A program made the position numbers and the translations under genes. This document shows positions 47,866 through 57,141 of a DNA stretch of 64,000 bases, piece after piece; positions within the stretch are counted from its first letter, which is position 1; the number at the start of each line of letters is the position of its first letter. The DNA lies in contig NZ_JALJXF010000001.1 in NCBI RefSeq assembly GCF_024169925.1, positions 3,106,001 to 3,170,000 of the forward strand, given 5' to 3'. The notes below the pieces were generated by a model. It did not search any database, was not told the DNA's origin, and was given only the letters and a program-made list of their open reading frames with translations. This stretch comes from Methylorubrum extorquens. GTDB taxonomy: Bacteria > Pseudomonadota > Alphaproteobacteria > Rhizobiales > Beijerinckiaceae.

Positions 47866-49653
47866 ATGTCCCTGTCTTCTCCCCGCCGCGCGGACGTTGT
47901 CCGCCGCGTCCTCGCCTTCGTCGTCCGCGGCTGGCGCCAACGGCTCGGCCTCGTTTCCGCCCTTGTGGCCGCGATCACGCTCGCCACGCTGGCCGACGTG
48001 ATGCTGCCGCTCTATGCCGGGCGCCTCGTCGATGCGCTCGCCGGTGCCGAGCGCCACGTTGCTCTCCAAGCCGCGCTGCCGGCCTTTGCCGTCATGACGG
48101 CTCTGAGCCTCGCGACGGTGCTGTTGCGCCATGTCGCCTGGAGCCTCGTGGTGCCGCTGACGCTCGGCACGATGTCCGACATCGCGAGCCAGAGCTTCGC
48201 CCGCGTCCAGCGCTTCTCGACCGAGTGGCACGCCAACACCTTCTCGGGCTCCACCGTTCGCAAGATCTCGCGCGGGATGTGGGCGCTCGATGGGCTCAAC
48301 GACGTTCTGCTGCTCTCGATCCTGCCCTCCGTCGTCGTGCTCGCGGGGACGACGGTGGTGCTCGGCCTGCACTGGCCGGCGATGGGCGCGGTGATCGGGA
48401 TCGGCGCGCTCGCCTATGTCGGTACCGCCGTGTTCCTGGCGACGCGGGTGATCGCACCTGCGGCGACGCTCTCGAACGCCCTCGACACGCGGCTCGGCGG
48501 CGCCCTCAGCGATACGATCGGCAACAACGCGGTGGTGAAGGCGTTCGGCGCCGAGGCGCGGGAGGACGCGCGGCTCGCCCGCGTCCTGTCGAAGTGGCGG
48601 CGGCGCACCCGGCGCACCTGGATGATCGTGACTTGGAGCGGCACGATTCAGCTCGGGCTGCTTCTGGCCTTCCGCAGCGCCATTGTCGCAACGGCGCTGT
48701 GGCTGTGGTGGCAGGGCCAAGCCAGCCCCGGCGAGGTCGCCTACGTGCTCACCACCTACTTCGTGGTGCACGGCTATCTCCGCGACATCGGCGGGCACAT
48801 CAACCACCTGCAACGCTCGGTCAACGAGATGGAGGAACTGGTCGCCCTCGAAGCCGAGCCGGTGGGCGTCGCCGACCGCCCCGGCGCGGTGCCGCTCACC
48901 GTGAACGGCGGCGCGATCCGCTTCGACGCGGTGCGCTTCCACTACGGCACCCACGGCACGCCGCTCTATGACGGGCTGTCGGTGACGATTCCGGCCGGGC
49001 AGCGCGTCGGTCTCGTCGGGCGCTCGGGGTCGGGCAAGACGACCTTCGTCAAGCTGGTCCAGCGGCTCTACGACGTGAGCGGCGGGCAGGTGCTCATCGA
49101 CGGGCAGGACGTGGCGGGCGCGACGCAGGCGAGCCTGCGGGCGCAGGTCGCCATCGTCCCGCAGGAGCCGGTGCTGTTCCACCGCTCGCTCGCCGAGAAC
49201 ATCGCCTACGCCCGGCCCGGCGCCTCGCCCGAAGAGATCGAGCGGGCAGCGCGGCTTGCCAACGCCCACGACTTCATCGCGCGGCTGCCGAAAGGCTACG
49301 CCACGCTGGTGGGCGAGCGCGGCGTCAAGCTCTCCGGGGGCGAGCGGCAGCGGGTGGCGCTGGCCCGCGCCTTCCTCGCGGATGCGCCGATTCTGATCTT
49401 GGACGAGGCGACGTCCAGCCTCGATTCCGAATCGGAGGCGCTGGTGCAGGAGGCGATGGAGCGGCTGATGCGCGGGCGAACGGCGATCGTCATCGCCCAC
49501 CGTCTCTCGACGGTGCGCGCCCTCGACCGCATCCTCGTGTTCGACCGGGGCCGCGTCGTCGAGGACGGTCCGCACGCCGCGCTGATGCGGCGCCCGAACG
49601 GGGCCTACCGCGCCCTGTTCGAGCGGCAATCGGCGCTGGCGGAGAGCGCGTGA
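47866..49653 (+). CDS. ABC exporter, fused membrane and ATPase domains (MsbA/HlyB-like half-transporter)
   Basis: A 595-residue half-transporter. Six TM helices lie within residues about 25-320 (type I exporter fold). The ATPase domain shows Walker A LVGRSGSGKTTFVKLVQRLY, Q-loop VAIVPQEPVLFH, signature KLSGGERQRVALARAF, Walker B ILILDEATSSLDSES and the H-loop IVIAHRLSTV. It should homodimerise. Substrate unknown; lipids, drugs or peptides are possible. It overlaps the phosphatase gene by four bases. Confidence 0.92.
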   Translation: MSLSSPRRADVVRRVLAFVVRGWRQRLGLVSALVAAITLATLADVMLPLYAGRLVDALAGAERHVALQAALPAFAVMTALSLATVLLRHVAWSLVVPLTLGTMSDIASQSFARVQRFSTEWHANTFSGSTVRKISRGMWALDGLNDVLLLSILPSVVVLAGTTVVLGLHWPAMGAVIGIGALAYVGTAVFLATRVIAPAATLSNALDTRLGGALSDTIGNNAVVKAFGAEAREDARLARVLSKWRRRTRRTWMIVTWSGTIQLGLLLAFRSAIVATALWLWWQGQASPGEVAYVLTTYFVVHGYLRDIGGHINHLQRSVNEMEELVALEAEPVGVADRPGAVPLTVNGGAIRFDAVRFHYGTHGTPLYDGLSVTIPAGQRVGLVGRSGSGKTTFVKLVQRLYDVSGGQVLIDGQDVAGATQASLRAQVAIVPQEPVLFHRSLAENIAYARPGASPEEIERAARLANAHDFIARLPKGYATLVGERGVKLSGGERQRVALARAFLADAPILILDEATSSLDSESEALVQEAMERLMRGRTAIVIAHRLSTVRALDRILVFDRGRVVEDGPHAALMRRPNGAYRALFERQSALAESA

Positions 49654-49973
49654 GGGTCCTGTTCGTCTGCGGTCGGGCGCGCGCCCGCAGCCCGACCGCG
49701 GAGCAGATTTTCTCGCGATGGCTCGGCCTGGAGACGGCCTCGGCGGGTGTCTCGGATGACGCGGACGAGCCTGTGGAGGCCGATCACCTCGCCTGGGCCG
49801 AGACTATCGTGGTGATGGAGCGCGCGCATCGGCGCAAGCTGATGCGTCGCTTCGGACCGGCGCTCCGGCATGCCCGGATCGTCTGCCTCGATGTCCGCGA
49901 CGACTATGTCTTCATAGAGCCGTCGTTGGTGCGCCTGCTCGAAGCGCGGGCGGGGCGGTTTCTCGCACGCTGA
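49650..49973 (+). CDS. Small low-molecular-weight protein tyrosine phosphatase-like protein
   Basis: A 107-residue protein starting GTG 49650 in a GTGA overlap with the ABC exporter. The N-terminus RVLFVCGRARARSPTAEQIF carries the C-x5-R-S phosphatase loop. The family's distal Asp motif is altered: near the end one sees CLDVRDDYVFIEPSLV. It is shorter than classical enzymes (about 150), matching a compact bacterial subgroup. Coupled translation suggests a tie to the exporter, but that is inference. Confidence 0.8.
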   Translation: MRVLFVCGRARARSPTAEQIFSRWLGLETASAGVSDDADEPVEADHLAWAETIVVMERAHRRKLMRRFGPALRHARIVCLDVRDDYVFIEPSLVRLLEARAGRFLAR

Positions 49974-50005
49974 GATAGGTCGAACTGACCGGATCGGAGA
50001 GGGTG

Positions 50006-50464
50006 TCAGGCCGGCGCGCCGTAGATCTTGGCGGCGCGGCCCTCGAAGGCATCGGTGAACTTGCGGAAGGCACGGTCGAACATCGTGCCCATCAGGATGC
50101 CGAGCGTCCGGCTCTTGAACTCGTAGGTGATGAAGAAATCGACCTCGCAGCCCCCGCCCTCGGCATCGCGGAAGGACCAGCGGTTCTCCAAATGCTTGAA
50201 CGGACCGTCGATGTATTCGGCGACGATCTTGCGGTTCTCGCGGTCGAGGCTGACGCGGGTGGTGAAGCGCTCACGGATCGCCTTGTAGCCGACGCCCATC
50301 TCCGCGACCCGCACAACCGTGCCGTTCGGTCCCTCCGCGTCGCGCAGAACCCGCAGCGATTCACAGAGGGGGAGGAACTCAGGGTAGCGCTCGACGTCGG
50401 CGACGAGGTCATACATCTGCGTCGCCGAGTGACGCACGTTCCTCGTGATGCGGAAGGATGGCAT
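50006..50464 (-). CDS. START/SRPBCC-fold protein, RatA/COQ10 family
   Basis: A 152-residue protein of the polyketide cyclase/START superfamily: FRITRNVRHSATQMYDLVAD, VERYPEFLPLCESLRVL, FKHLENRWSFRDAEGGGCEV, VDFFITYEFKSRTLGILMG. Family members bind ubiquinone or other hydrophobic ligands (COQ10) or, in E. coli RatA, act on 70S assembly. In Alphaproteobacteria it sits next to lipA, as here (six bases downstream). The COQ10-like quinone role is more likely than a toxin role. Confidence 0.88.
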   Translation of the reverse strand: MPSFRITRNVRHSATQMYDLVADVERYPEFLPLCESLRVLRDAEGPNGTVVRVAEMGVGYKAIRERFTTRVSLDRENRKIVAEYIDGPFKHLENRWSFRDAEGGGCEVDFFITYEFKSRTLGILMGTMFDRAFRKFTDAFEGRAAKIYGAPA

Positions 50465-50470
50465 TCGGTC

Positions 50471-51490
50471 TCAGGCGTTGACGGCGCGGATGCTGGCAGC
50501 CAGCGGTGCGGGCCCGAGCTTGGCCAGACGAGCCGCCTTCAGCCGGGCGAAATCCTCGCCGGCGTGATGCGACGAGCGCGTGAGCGGCGTCGCCGAGACC
50601 AGCAGGAAGCCTTTGGCATAGGCCGTGGTCTCGTAGGCTTTGAACTCGTCCGGCGGCACGAAGCGCACGACCTCATGGTGCTTGCGGGTCGGTTGCAGAT
50701 ATTGGCCGATGGTGAGGAAGTCGACCTCTGCCGAGCGCAGATCGTCCATGAGCTGCACGACCTCGTTCCGCTCCTCGCCGAGTCCGACCATGATGCCGGA
50801 CTTGGTGAAGATCGTCGGATCGAGTTCCTTCACCCGCTGCAGCAGGCGCACCGAGTGGAAGTAGCGGGCGCCGGGCCGCACGGTCACGTACTTGCCGGGC
50901 ACGGTCTCCATATTGTGGTTGAACACGTCGGGCTTGGCCGCGACCACCACTTCGAGGGCGCCGGGCTTACGCAGGAAGTCGGGCGTCAGGATCTCGACGG
51001 TGGTGCCGGGGCTCGCCCGGCGGATCGCAGCGATGGTGCGCGCGAAATGCTCGGCGCCGCCATCCTTCAGGTCGTCGCGATCAACCGAGGTGACCACGAC
51101 GTGGTGCAGCCCGAGTTTGGCCACCGCCTCGGCGACCTTCTCCGGCTCGGCCTCGTCGAGCGCCGCCGGAAGGCCCGTGCGCACGTTGCAGAACGAGCAG
51201 GCACGGGTGCAGGTGTCCCCCATGATCATGAAGGTGGCGTGCCGCTTCTCCCAGCACTCGCCGATATTCGGGCAGCCCGCTTCCTCGCAGACCGTGACGA
51301 GGTTGTTGGCGCGGACGATGTCCTTGGTCTCGGCCCAAAGCTTCGAGCCCGGAGCCTTCACCCGGATCCAGTCCGGCTTGCGCTGGATGGCGGTGTCCGG
51401 CCGGTGCGCCTTCTCGGGATGGCGCGGACGCGCGGGCGCATCCAGCTTGGGCCGGGTGTCTTTGTTCAGGAGATCGAGGACGACGGCCAT
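50471..51490 (-). CDS. lipA: Lipoyl synthase LipA
   Basis: A 339-residue radical SAM enzyme that inserts two sulfurs into octanoyl groups on E2 and H proteins. It has the auxiliary cluster motif [12 protein letters not shown], the radical SAM motif CTRACSFC, and the C-terminal [11 protein letters not shown] that completes the auxiliary cluster. Length is standard. It provides the lipoyl groups for the pyruvate dehydrogenase subunits encoded from 59 kb onward. Confidence 0.97.
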   Translation of the reverse strand: MAVVLDLLNKDTRPKLDAPARPRHPEKAHRPDTAIQRKPDWIRVKAPGSKLWAETKDIVRANNLVTVCEEAGCPNIGECWEKRHATFMIMGDTCTRACSFCNVRTGLPAALDEAEPEKVAEAVAKLGLHHVVVTSVDRDDLKDGGAEHFARTIAAIRRASPGTTVEILTPDFLRKPGALEVVVAAKPDVFNHNMETVPGKYVTVRPGARYFHSVRLLQRVKELDPTIFTKSGIMVGLGEERNEVVQLMDDLRSAEVDFLTIGQYLQPTRKHHEVVRFVPPDEFKAYETTAYAKGFLLVSATPLTRSSHHAGEDFARLKAARLAKLGPAPLAASIRAVNA

Positions 51491-51605
51491 GGCGATGCGG
51501 GGTGAGCCTCACGGAAGCCGGACCGGGCAACCCGGCCGCACCCCTGACTTAAGGCCTTGCGGAGGTTACGCATAGGGCGGGGGCGACAACCCGCCCCGGC
51601 CGTAA

Positions 51606-51788
51606 CAGGGCAATCGCTTGAAGCGATTGCCCTCGTTTGTTGGCTTGCCTCAATCGCCGGCGCCCGCTTCCGCGGGCTCAGGCTTCCGCTCCGCTCGATG
51701 CTTTCCAGGACCAAGTCCTGAAAAGCCCGCTCCGTGAGGCGCTCTTCGCACCGCGAAGCCGCCACAGCGGCTTCGAGCGATTGCCCTG
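51606..51788. mobile_element. MITE-like element, 183 bp, 19-bp inverted repeats, 10-bp target duplication
   Basis: The ends are inverted repeats: left CAGGGCAATCGCTTGAAGC (51606-51624) and right, read inverted, the same with one T-to-C change (51770-51788). The element is flanked on both sides by the perfect direct repeat CCGGCCGTAA (51596-51605 and 51789-51798), as expected for a target-site duplication. The left end also forms a 27-base palindrome with its inner neighbour. There is no transposase gene. The 10-bp duplication is compatible with an IS4-type transposase acting in trans, but the family is inferred. Confidence 0.75.
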
Positions 51789-51817
51789 CCGGCCGTAACC
51801 CCGTCGATTGATCGTTC

Positions 51818-52555
51818 TTAATGCTTGTCGCGGCCGGGAGCCGAGGCGTAGCGGGCCGGGCCGGGGATGCGCAGTTCGGGTGCCGTCGGGGCGGTGTACT
51901 CAGCGGTCAGCGTCGGCTGGACGCGGCCGGTGAGCGGAAGGCCGATCATGCCCGAAGTCGCGGCGGCGACCTGAAGCGGCATCAGGCGGCCGGTGGCGGT
52001 CTGCACCACGGCGCGGGGCTGGACTGCCGGGAGATAACCCTCCCGGTCGCTCTTCTCGTAGAAGACGTTGCCGCCGGCCGCGACGACGTAGTGCATGTTG
52101 TTGTACGGGAACTTGTAGCCCGCCGTGTGGAAGTGCAGCGCCGGCCCCACCCCGTCGTGGCGCTTGCCCGAGAGCAGCGCGTCGGCGACCCGCTCCAGCC
52201 GCGGCCGGTCCTGATCGCGGACGGGCTTCGTCAGCACGCCGTTGGCGAATTGCCGCTTCTGTCCGACGACCTCGCAGATCCGGCCGGGATAGGCCGGCGC
52301 GTCGAGGCGGTTCATCACCACCGTGCCGACGGCGAGCAGCCCGTCCTCGTCGCTGCGGTTCGATTCGAAGTACATCGCCCGGGCAAGGCACTCCTTGTCG
52401 GCGGCGGTCGGCGCCTGCACGACCTTGGCGTTCGCCGCAATCGAGCCCGTGGTCAGCTCAGCCTGATGCGGGAACAGACCGCATCCCCCCAGACCCGAAC
52501 CGGTCAGCGCTAGCCCAGAAAGGCAGAGGAGACGGAGGGTCCGGTCGGCTCGCAT
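51818..52555 (-). CDS. Putative lipoprotein cell-wall hydrolase, SleB-like
   Basis: A 245-residue protein with a lipobox-type start (LTGSGLGGC, Cys at about residue 25). The hydrolase domain (about 50-180) shows ECLARAMYFESNRSDEDGLL, VGTVVMNRLDAPAYPGRICE, VVGQKRQFANGV and GPALHFHTAGYKFPYNN, the SleB/cell-wall-hydrolase pattern with the early Glu as likely catalytic residue. Acts on peptidoglycan in the periplasm. A Pro/Ala-rich tail follows. Divergent from the gene at 52767. Confidence 0.85.
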   Translation of the reverse strand: MRADRTLRLLCLSGLALTGSGLGGCGLFPHQAELTTGSIAANAKVVQAPTAADKECLARAMYFESNRSDEDGLLAVGTVVMNRLDAPAYPGRICEVVGQKRQFANGVLTKPVRDQDRPRLERVADALLSGKRHDGVGPALHFHTAGYKFPYNNMHYVVAAGGNVFYEKSDREGYLPAVQPRAVVQTATGRLMPLQVAAATSGMIGLPLTGRVQPTLTAEYTAPTAPELRIPGPARYASAPGRDKH

Positions 52556-52766
52556 GCAGGCTCCTGAAGGCTAACGACGCTGGGTAACCAAGCTGGACCA
52601 TTCCGCCCACAGGAGCAAAGAAACTGTTAAGCCTGGGCATCGAATCCGGGGTGGTGTGTCGTTTGGCACACGCTCGCCCTCCGCTGTCCTCGCGCGACCG
52701 GCATTGAACGGAGTCTCGACCTTGGGCGTTGACAGCATTGGAGCAACGTCAGCGAAGGGCCGGACC

Positions 52767-52982
52767 ATGAAGGAAACGCGTTCGGAATCCCCCGCCGCCT
52801 TCGACGAGCGGATGCGCGAGGAAGCGACCGCGGCCGGGCGCACGGCGCTGGAAGCCTCGCTCCAACGCTTCACCCTCGAGCAGCGCGACGCGTTCTGGAA
52901 CGCAATCGGGCTCTACTATTCGAGCCGCCGCCATCCGGGCGCCGACGAGGCGGCCGTGCAACCGGCCGCCACCGCCGCCTGA
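52767..52982 (+). CDS. Small hypothetical protein
   Basis: A 71-residue, probably helical, charged protein from ATG 52767 with AAGGG eight bases upstream. It reads ESPAAFDERMREEATAAGRT, then LQRFTLEQRDAFWNAIGLYY. No signal or membrane segment and no recognised family. It lies 21 bases upstream of the sorbosone-dehydrogenase-like gene and may be co-transcribed. Confidence 0.6.
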   Translation: MKETRSESPAAFDERMREEATAAGRTALEASLQRFTLEQRDAFWNAIGLYYSSRRHPGADEAAVQPAATAA

Positions 52983-53003
52983 TCCGTTTTCGCAGGGTTT
53001 TCG

Positions 53004-54350
53004 ATGCGTACCTCCGCCAAGGTCGGCCTTGCCGCACTCGCCGTCTTCCTGCTTGGAGGGGCGGCGTTCCTGCGTTTCGTCGTCTACCCGGAATCCGCCT
53101 CGCTCGACGTGGCGGCGAGCAGCGGATCGAGCCCGGCCCTGCCGGCCCCGAACCCGACGCTGATGCCGACCGTCAACATCGCCCGCGTTGCACGCTGGGC
53201 GGAGGGCGCTAAGCCGAAAGCGGCGGAGGGCCTGAGCGTCGCTGCCTTCGCGACGGGTCTCGACCATCCGCGCTGGCCCCTGGTGCTGCCCAATGGCGAC
53301 GTGCTCGTCGCCGAGAGCCAGGCACCGAAATCCGGCGACCACTCGACCGGCGTCACCGATTGGGTGGCCGACAAGGTGAAGAGTCTCGCCGGCGCCGGCG
53401 GCGCGAGCCCGGACCGCATCGTGCTGCTGCGCGACCGGGACGGGGACGGTGTGGCCGAAGAGCGCCACGTCTTCCTCAAGGGGCTCACATCGCCCTTCGG
53501 CATGGCGCTTGTCGGGTCCGACCTTTACGTCGCCAATGCCGACGCGCTGGTTCGTGTGCCCTACGCTGAGGGCCAGAACGAGATCACGGCGAGGCCCGAA
53601 AAGGTTGTCGATCTGCCCGCCGGCATCAACCACCACTGGACCAAGAACGTCGTCGCGAGCCCCGACGGACAAAAGCTCTTCATGACCGTCGGCTCGAACA
53701 GCAATGTCGGCGAGAACGGCCTCGATATCGAGAAGGGCCGCGCCGCGATCTGGGAATACACCATCGCCACCAAGGCGATGCGCGAATTCGCCACCGGCCT
53801 GCGCAACCCCAACGGCCTCGCCTTCGAACCGGTGACGCGCGACCTGTGGACCGCGGTGAACGAGCGCGACGAGATCGGCAGCGACCTCGTGCCGGACTAC
53901 GTCACCCGCGTGAAGGAGGGTGCCTTTTATGGCTGGCCGTGGAGCTACTGGGGTCAGCACGTGGACGAACGGGTGCAGCCGCCGCAGCCTGAGAAGGTGA
54001 AGCAGGCGATTGCCCCCGATTACGCCGTCGGCACCCACACCGCCTCGCTGGGGATTGCTTTCGCGAAGGGAGCGAGCCTTCCGGATGCCTGGAAGAGCGG
54101 TCTCTTCGTCGCTCAGCACGGATCCTGGAACCGCCGGCCGAAGAGCGGCTACAAGGTGATCTACGTGCCTTTCAAGGATGGCCAGCCAGCCGGCGCCCCG
54201 GTCGATGTGCTGACCGGCTTCCTCAACGCCGACGAGAAGGCCCAGGGGCGGCCCGTCGGCGTTGCGATCGACAAGGCCGGTGCGCTTCTCGTGACGGACG
54301 ACGTCGGCAATGCGGTGTGGCGGGTGACGGGCGCGACGGCCTCGAATTGA
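53004..54350 (+). CDS. Glucose/sorbosone dehydrogenase-family beta-propeller protein (membrane-anchored)
   Basis: A 448-residue protein. One N-terminal hydrophobic helix ([20 protein letters not shown]) anchors a periplasmic propeller. Family motifs: [101 protein letters not shown] and [18 protein letters not shown]. Members are often PQQ-dependent sugar dehydrogenases, but many bind no PQQ. Substrate unknown. Methylotrophs make PQQ, so a quinoprotein role is plausible. Confidence 0.85.
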   Translation: MRTSAKVGLAALAVFLLGGAAFLRFVVYPESASLDVAASSGSSPALPAPNPTLMPTVNIARVARWAEGAKPKAAEGLSVAAFATGLDHPRWPLVLPNGDVLVAESQAPKSGDHSTGVTDWVADKVKSLAGAGGASPDRIVLLRDRDGDGVAEERHVFLKGLTSPFGMALVGSDLYVANADALVRVPYAEGQNEITARPEKVVDLPAGINHHWTKNVVASPDGQKLFMTVGSNSNVGENGLDIEKGRAAIWEYTIATKAMREFATGLRNPNGLAFEPVTRDLWTAVNERDEIGSDLVPDYVTRVKEGAFYGWPWSYWGQHVDERVQPPQPEKVKQAIAPDYAVGTHTASLGIAFAKGASLPDAWKSGLFVAQHGSWNRRPKSGYKVIYVPFKDGQPAGAPVDVLTGFLNADEKAQGRPVGVAIDKAGALLVTDDVGNAVWRVTGATASN

Positions 54351-54507
54351 GCGACAGCCGGGACTTTTCAGCCCGACCGATCCGCGACGACGACGCGATT
54401 CGTCCGTCCGTCAGCGCGAGACGTCGTTCATGCACCACGGACCGCTGACTTCACCCAGCGATTGCGCTGGGATCATTCGACCTTCAGGGCCTTAGATCGC
54501 TCGGCCC

Positions 54508-55161
54508 TCAATACAGATCGCCATACCCGACGCCCGAGCCATATCCATCGTCGAACGCATTCGGGTAGCGGCGGCGCACAGGCGCCCTATAGGCCTCATC
54601 CTCCCAGGTTTGTCCCCGGGAGCGCACAGCGACCACGCCTTCGTCATAGCCCGGGCCGGCCGAACGCGTCCGATCTGGGCGCTGGGTCTCGGCAACCGGG
54701 GGGGCATCGCCGACGCTGCCCTCAATGACGACGCGGGTGTTGGCCATCTTCTGCTGTTTCACCAGGGTGAAGAGCGTCGCGGCGTTGCGCTGGGAGAGGC
54801 GGACGCAGCCGTGCGAGGCGGCGTGACCGAGGCGGCGGGTCTGCGTGGTGCCGTGGATCGCGTGGCCGACTTGCGTGAAGAAGATCGCGTGCGGCATCGG
54901 CGCGTTGTCCCACTCGCGGGAGAAATGCGTCTTCTCCATACGGAACGGGCGGTGGCTGCCGTTCGGCGTATCGTGCCCCGCGACTCCGCTCGAGACCGGC
55001 CAATCGTAGAGCGGTGTTCCATCGACGACCACGCTCATCCGCTGCGCATCCTTATCGACCGCGATGAGGAGATCCGCCCGTGCCGCCGAGGACGCAGCGG
55101 CGAGGGAGAAGCTCGCGAGAATCGTGAGGAGAGGCAGGCGCATAGCGTTTGTCCCAAACAT
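54508..55161 (-). CDS. L,D-transpeptidase (YkuD family), exported
   Basis: A 217-residue protein with a signal peptide ending near SSAARA/DL. The YkuD domain (about 30-150) has DWPVSSGVAGHDTPNGSH, FFTQVGHAIHGT and the catalytic ASHGCVRLSQRNAATLFTLV with His and Cys in place. A Tyr/Arg/Gly-rich tail of about 60 residues follows. It forms 3-3 peptidoglycan cross-links or attaches proteins. ATG 55161 has GAGGGA at five bases; ATG 55143 is an alternative. Confidence 0.9.
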   Translation of the reverse strand: MFGTNAMRLPLLTILASFSLAAASSAARADLLIAVDKDAQRMSVVVDGTPLYDWPVSSGVAGHDTPNGSHRPFRMEKTHFSREWDNAPMPHAIFFTQVGHAIHGTTQTRRLGHAASHGCVRLSQRNAATLFTLVKQQKMANTRVVIEGSVGDAPPVAETQRPDRTRSAGPGYDEGVVAVRSRGQTWEDEAYRAPVRRRYPNAFDDGYGSGVGYGDLY

Positions 55162-55229
55162 CGTTCCCTCGAAATGCCCCCTTCCGGCCCCGCTTCAAGC
55201 GGTGCGTCCCACCGCCACGCCCCAAATCG

Positions 55230-55490
55230 CTACCAATGCGGCCGTGTGTTGCGGACAAAGCCGCGCGAGATGAGACGGCTGTTCTCACGGTCGCGCCGCT
55301 CGGCCTCCATCAGATCGGACAGGGCATCGGTGATCGCGCAACGCAACGCGATGCCTGCGTCGCCATTCGTGCAACGGAGATAGGCCTGAGCGATGTCCTC
55401 CACGGGGCAGGAGGCGGTCCGCTCGGGGTCGAGATCTGCCGCGGGTGTGAATGTGCCTTGGCTCCGCTCGGCACTCTGGGGCTTGAGCAT
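55230..55490 (-). CDS. Hypothetical protein with conserved-looking core
   Basis: An 86-residue protein. I start it at ATG 55490 because GGAGAAAG lies just upstream; earlier ATGs in frame lack ribosome sites. The middle reads CPVEDIAQAYLRCTNGDAGI, then ALRCAITDALSDLMEAERRD, a helical segment with three Cys. No signal or membrane helix. I do not recognise the family. Confidence 0.5.
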   Translation of the reverse strand: MLKPQSAERSQGTFTPAADLDPERTASCPVEDIAQAYLRCTNGDAGIALRCAITDALSDLMEAERRDRENSRLISRGFVRNTRPHW

Positions 55491-55607
55491 CATCTTTCTC
55501 CGACTCGGCATGAGAACGAAGATAGAACACATCGATAGGGTTAACGAGACCTTACCGAGGCCGGTTCAGAGTGTGGACATCCCGGCCGGAGACACCACTC
55601 CATGCCG

Positions 55608-56105
55608 TCAGCGCAGGCCGGAGCCGGAGAGCGGGTCGAAATAAGCATCGGTCGGTCTGCGGGAAAAGCCTGCACCACCGGCGATGCCGGCACTTGCCGG
55701 CGCACCCCCTCCCCCGCCCGATCCGGAATTGGCGACCACGTCGTCGAGGGGGCGGCGCCCCAGGGCCCCGCCGCCCGCCGAACGCAGTCCGGAGCCGCCG
55801 ACGGCCGTCGCGGCCGCGCCACCGAAGCTCAAACCCCCGGCATTGCCACTGGACGGTGTGGACGCGCCGAGGCCGGATACGCGGGAGGCGCCGCCGAAAC
55901 TCAGGCCGCCGGGATTGGCAAGGGCCATGGTCGGACTTGGCGACGCCACCGTCGCAACCGACGAAGTCGGGCCGAAGGGAAGGCCGGGCGCGGTGAAGCC
56001 AGAAGGCAATCCGGTGCCGCCGGATGTCTGGGCCAGAGCGGGTACACCGCCAAGGCCGACGCCCGTGACCACAAGGCCAACCCAAACCGTGCGCGTGATG
56101 GTCAT
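55608..56105 (-). CDS. Exported Gly/Ser-rich protein with short repeats
   Basis: A 165-residue protein with a signal peptide (TVWVGLVVTGVGLGGVPALA, cleavage near AQ/TSGG). The mature part is low-complexity Gly/Ser/Ala/Pro with a repeated GGLSFGGA box (about residues 67 and 90) and a C-terminal RRPTDAYFDPLSGSGLR. Likely disordered in the periplasm or at the surface. Function unknown. Divergent from the gene at 56378. Confidence 0.65.
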   Translation of the reverse strand: MTITRTVWVGLVVTGVGLGGVPALAQTSGGTGLPSGFTAPGLPFGPTSSVATVASPSPTMALANPGGLSFGGASRVSGLGASTPSSGNAGGLSFGGAAATAVGGSGLRSAGGGALGRRPLDDVVANSGSGGGGGAPASAGIAGGAGFSRRPTDAYFDPLSGSGLR

Positions 56106-56377
56106 GGTGGTTTCCCGCTTCCGTGCCGGGCCGGCTGGCGTCCGAGTGAGGGACCAACGCCGCGCCGATGGGACGGTTTCCGGATGCGACCGGAAGTTGG
56201 CCGTTCATGGCCCCGGTTGGAGCGGAGAGCGTGTCAGCGGTGCCGAGATGACGTCGACGCGATCCTCGAGTGCAGGCCGAGGCAACCTTCGCGGAACCGA
56301 CGGGTTGGCCTTCGAGCGCCGGCGCTACGGGCTCCGCCGCTCCCATCGCAGACGATTTGAAGGAACCGGGAGAGACC

Positions 56378-56890
56378 ATGTCCGTATCGCGACGCCGTGA
56401 GGAACGGCTGCTGGATGCCGGCGAGACCGAGTTGGTGAAGCGCTCGCATCACCCGGAGCTGGATGCGGAAGACGACAAGGCCCTGCCCGACTTGATCCGC
56501 CTGCTCCGCGAACGCCGCGACCGCGCGCGCGACGTGTCGCGCCGCCAGAGGCGCGAGCTGCGTGGCAAGGCTGCCCCGTCCGGAGCGAACCCGGCCTCCG
56601 ACAACTCCGGCACCCGCGAGAAGGCCGCTTTGCTCGCCGCGGCGGTGAAGCGCGTCAGCAAGGAGCATGAGCGCCGCCGCAACGCCGACGCTCGCGGCCG
56701 GACGGTCTCCGGGGCCCGCCGGGCCCTTGCTCTGAAACGCGCGGCCGGGAACCCGGCCGACGGCCGGCCGTCCTCGCGCACCGCAAACGAGGGCATGTAT
56801 CCAGTCCCCAATGAGCGGAACGCTCCCTCGGGTGCGGTAAACCAGGAAGGTCAGGAAATCGCTATGCGCCGCGGTGGCGGCCCGCGCTGA
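56378..56890 (+). CDS. Hypothetical basic soluble protein
   Basis: A 170-residue protein from ATG 56378 with GGGAGAG four to five bases upstream. It is very basic and helical: ETELVKRSHHPELDAEDDKA, LPDLIRLLRERRDRARDVSR, then EKAALLAAAVKRVSKEHERR. No membrane segment. The Arg/Lys-rich helical pattern could bind nucleic acid, but no family is recognised. A good terminator follows. Confidence 0.7.
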   Translation: MSVSRRREERLLDAGETELVKRSHHPELDAEDDKALPDLIRLLRERRDRARDVSRRQRRELRGKAAPSGANPASDNSGTREKAALLAAAVKRVSKEHERRRNADARGRTVSGARRALALKRAAGNPADGRPSSRTANEGMYPVPNERNAPSGAVNQEGQEIAMRRGGGPR

Positions 56891-56921
56891 CCGAACCACT
56901 CCCTTTTCGACCTGCGTGAAG

Positions 56922-56954
56922 AGGGCGTGACCGCTTCAGCGGTCACGCCCTTTG
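56922..56954 (+). terminator. Rho-independent terminator
   Basis: A perfect 13-base stem AGGGCGTGACCGC/GCGGTCACGCCCT with a four-base loop and a short T-run, about 30 bases after the stop of the gene at 56378. As a palindrome it can also serve the convergent small gene at 56989. Confidence 0.8.
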
Positions 56955-56988
56955 CCTATCGGAGGGGCTCGGGCGTGTCCTCCGACGC

Positions 56989-57141
56989 CTATTCGTGCTC
57001 TTCTCGAAAGACGAGGTAGCTCAACGGCCCGGCACTCAAAAACAGGATCAGAAAAGTGACGTAGAGATGGACGCGCAACGTCGCCAACGCGGCGTAGATC
57101 GCACCGAGTCCGAGGCCGAGCAGTAGAACGTGTAGGATCAT
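56989..57141 (-). CDS. Possible small membrane protein
   Basis: A 50-residue frame from ATG 57141 with two hydrophobic helices (ILHVLLLGLGLGAIYAALAT and VTFLILFLSAGPLSYLVF) and a charged end (REEHE). That composition is unlikely by chance, but no Shine-Dalgarno site is visible, so the start and the gene itself are uncertain. A TTG-started reading from 57204 is the alternative. Confidence 0.35.
   Translation of the reverse strand: MILHVLLLGLGLGAIYAALATLRVHLYVTFLILFLSAGPLSYLVFREEHE

Noticed and set aside
47770..49629. A 619-codon open frame antisense to the ABC exporter
   Set aside because: The plus strand encodes all ABC motifs; the antisense product has no recognisable domain.
54454..54471. 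Hairpin CCCAGCG/CGCTGGG between convergent genes
   Set aside because: Stem is short and no U-run follows on either strand, so I do not call it a terminator.
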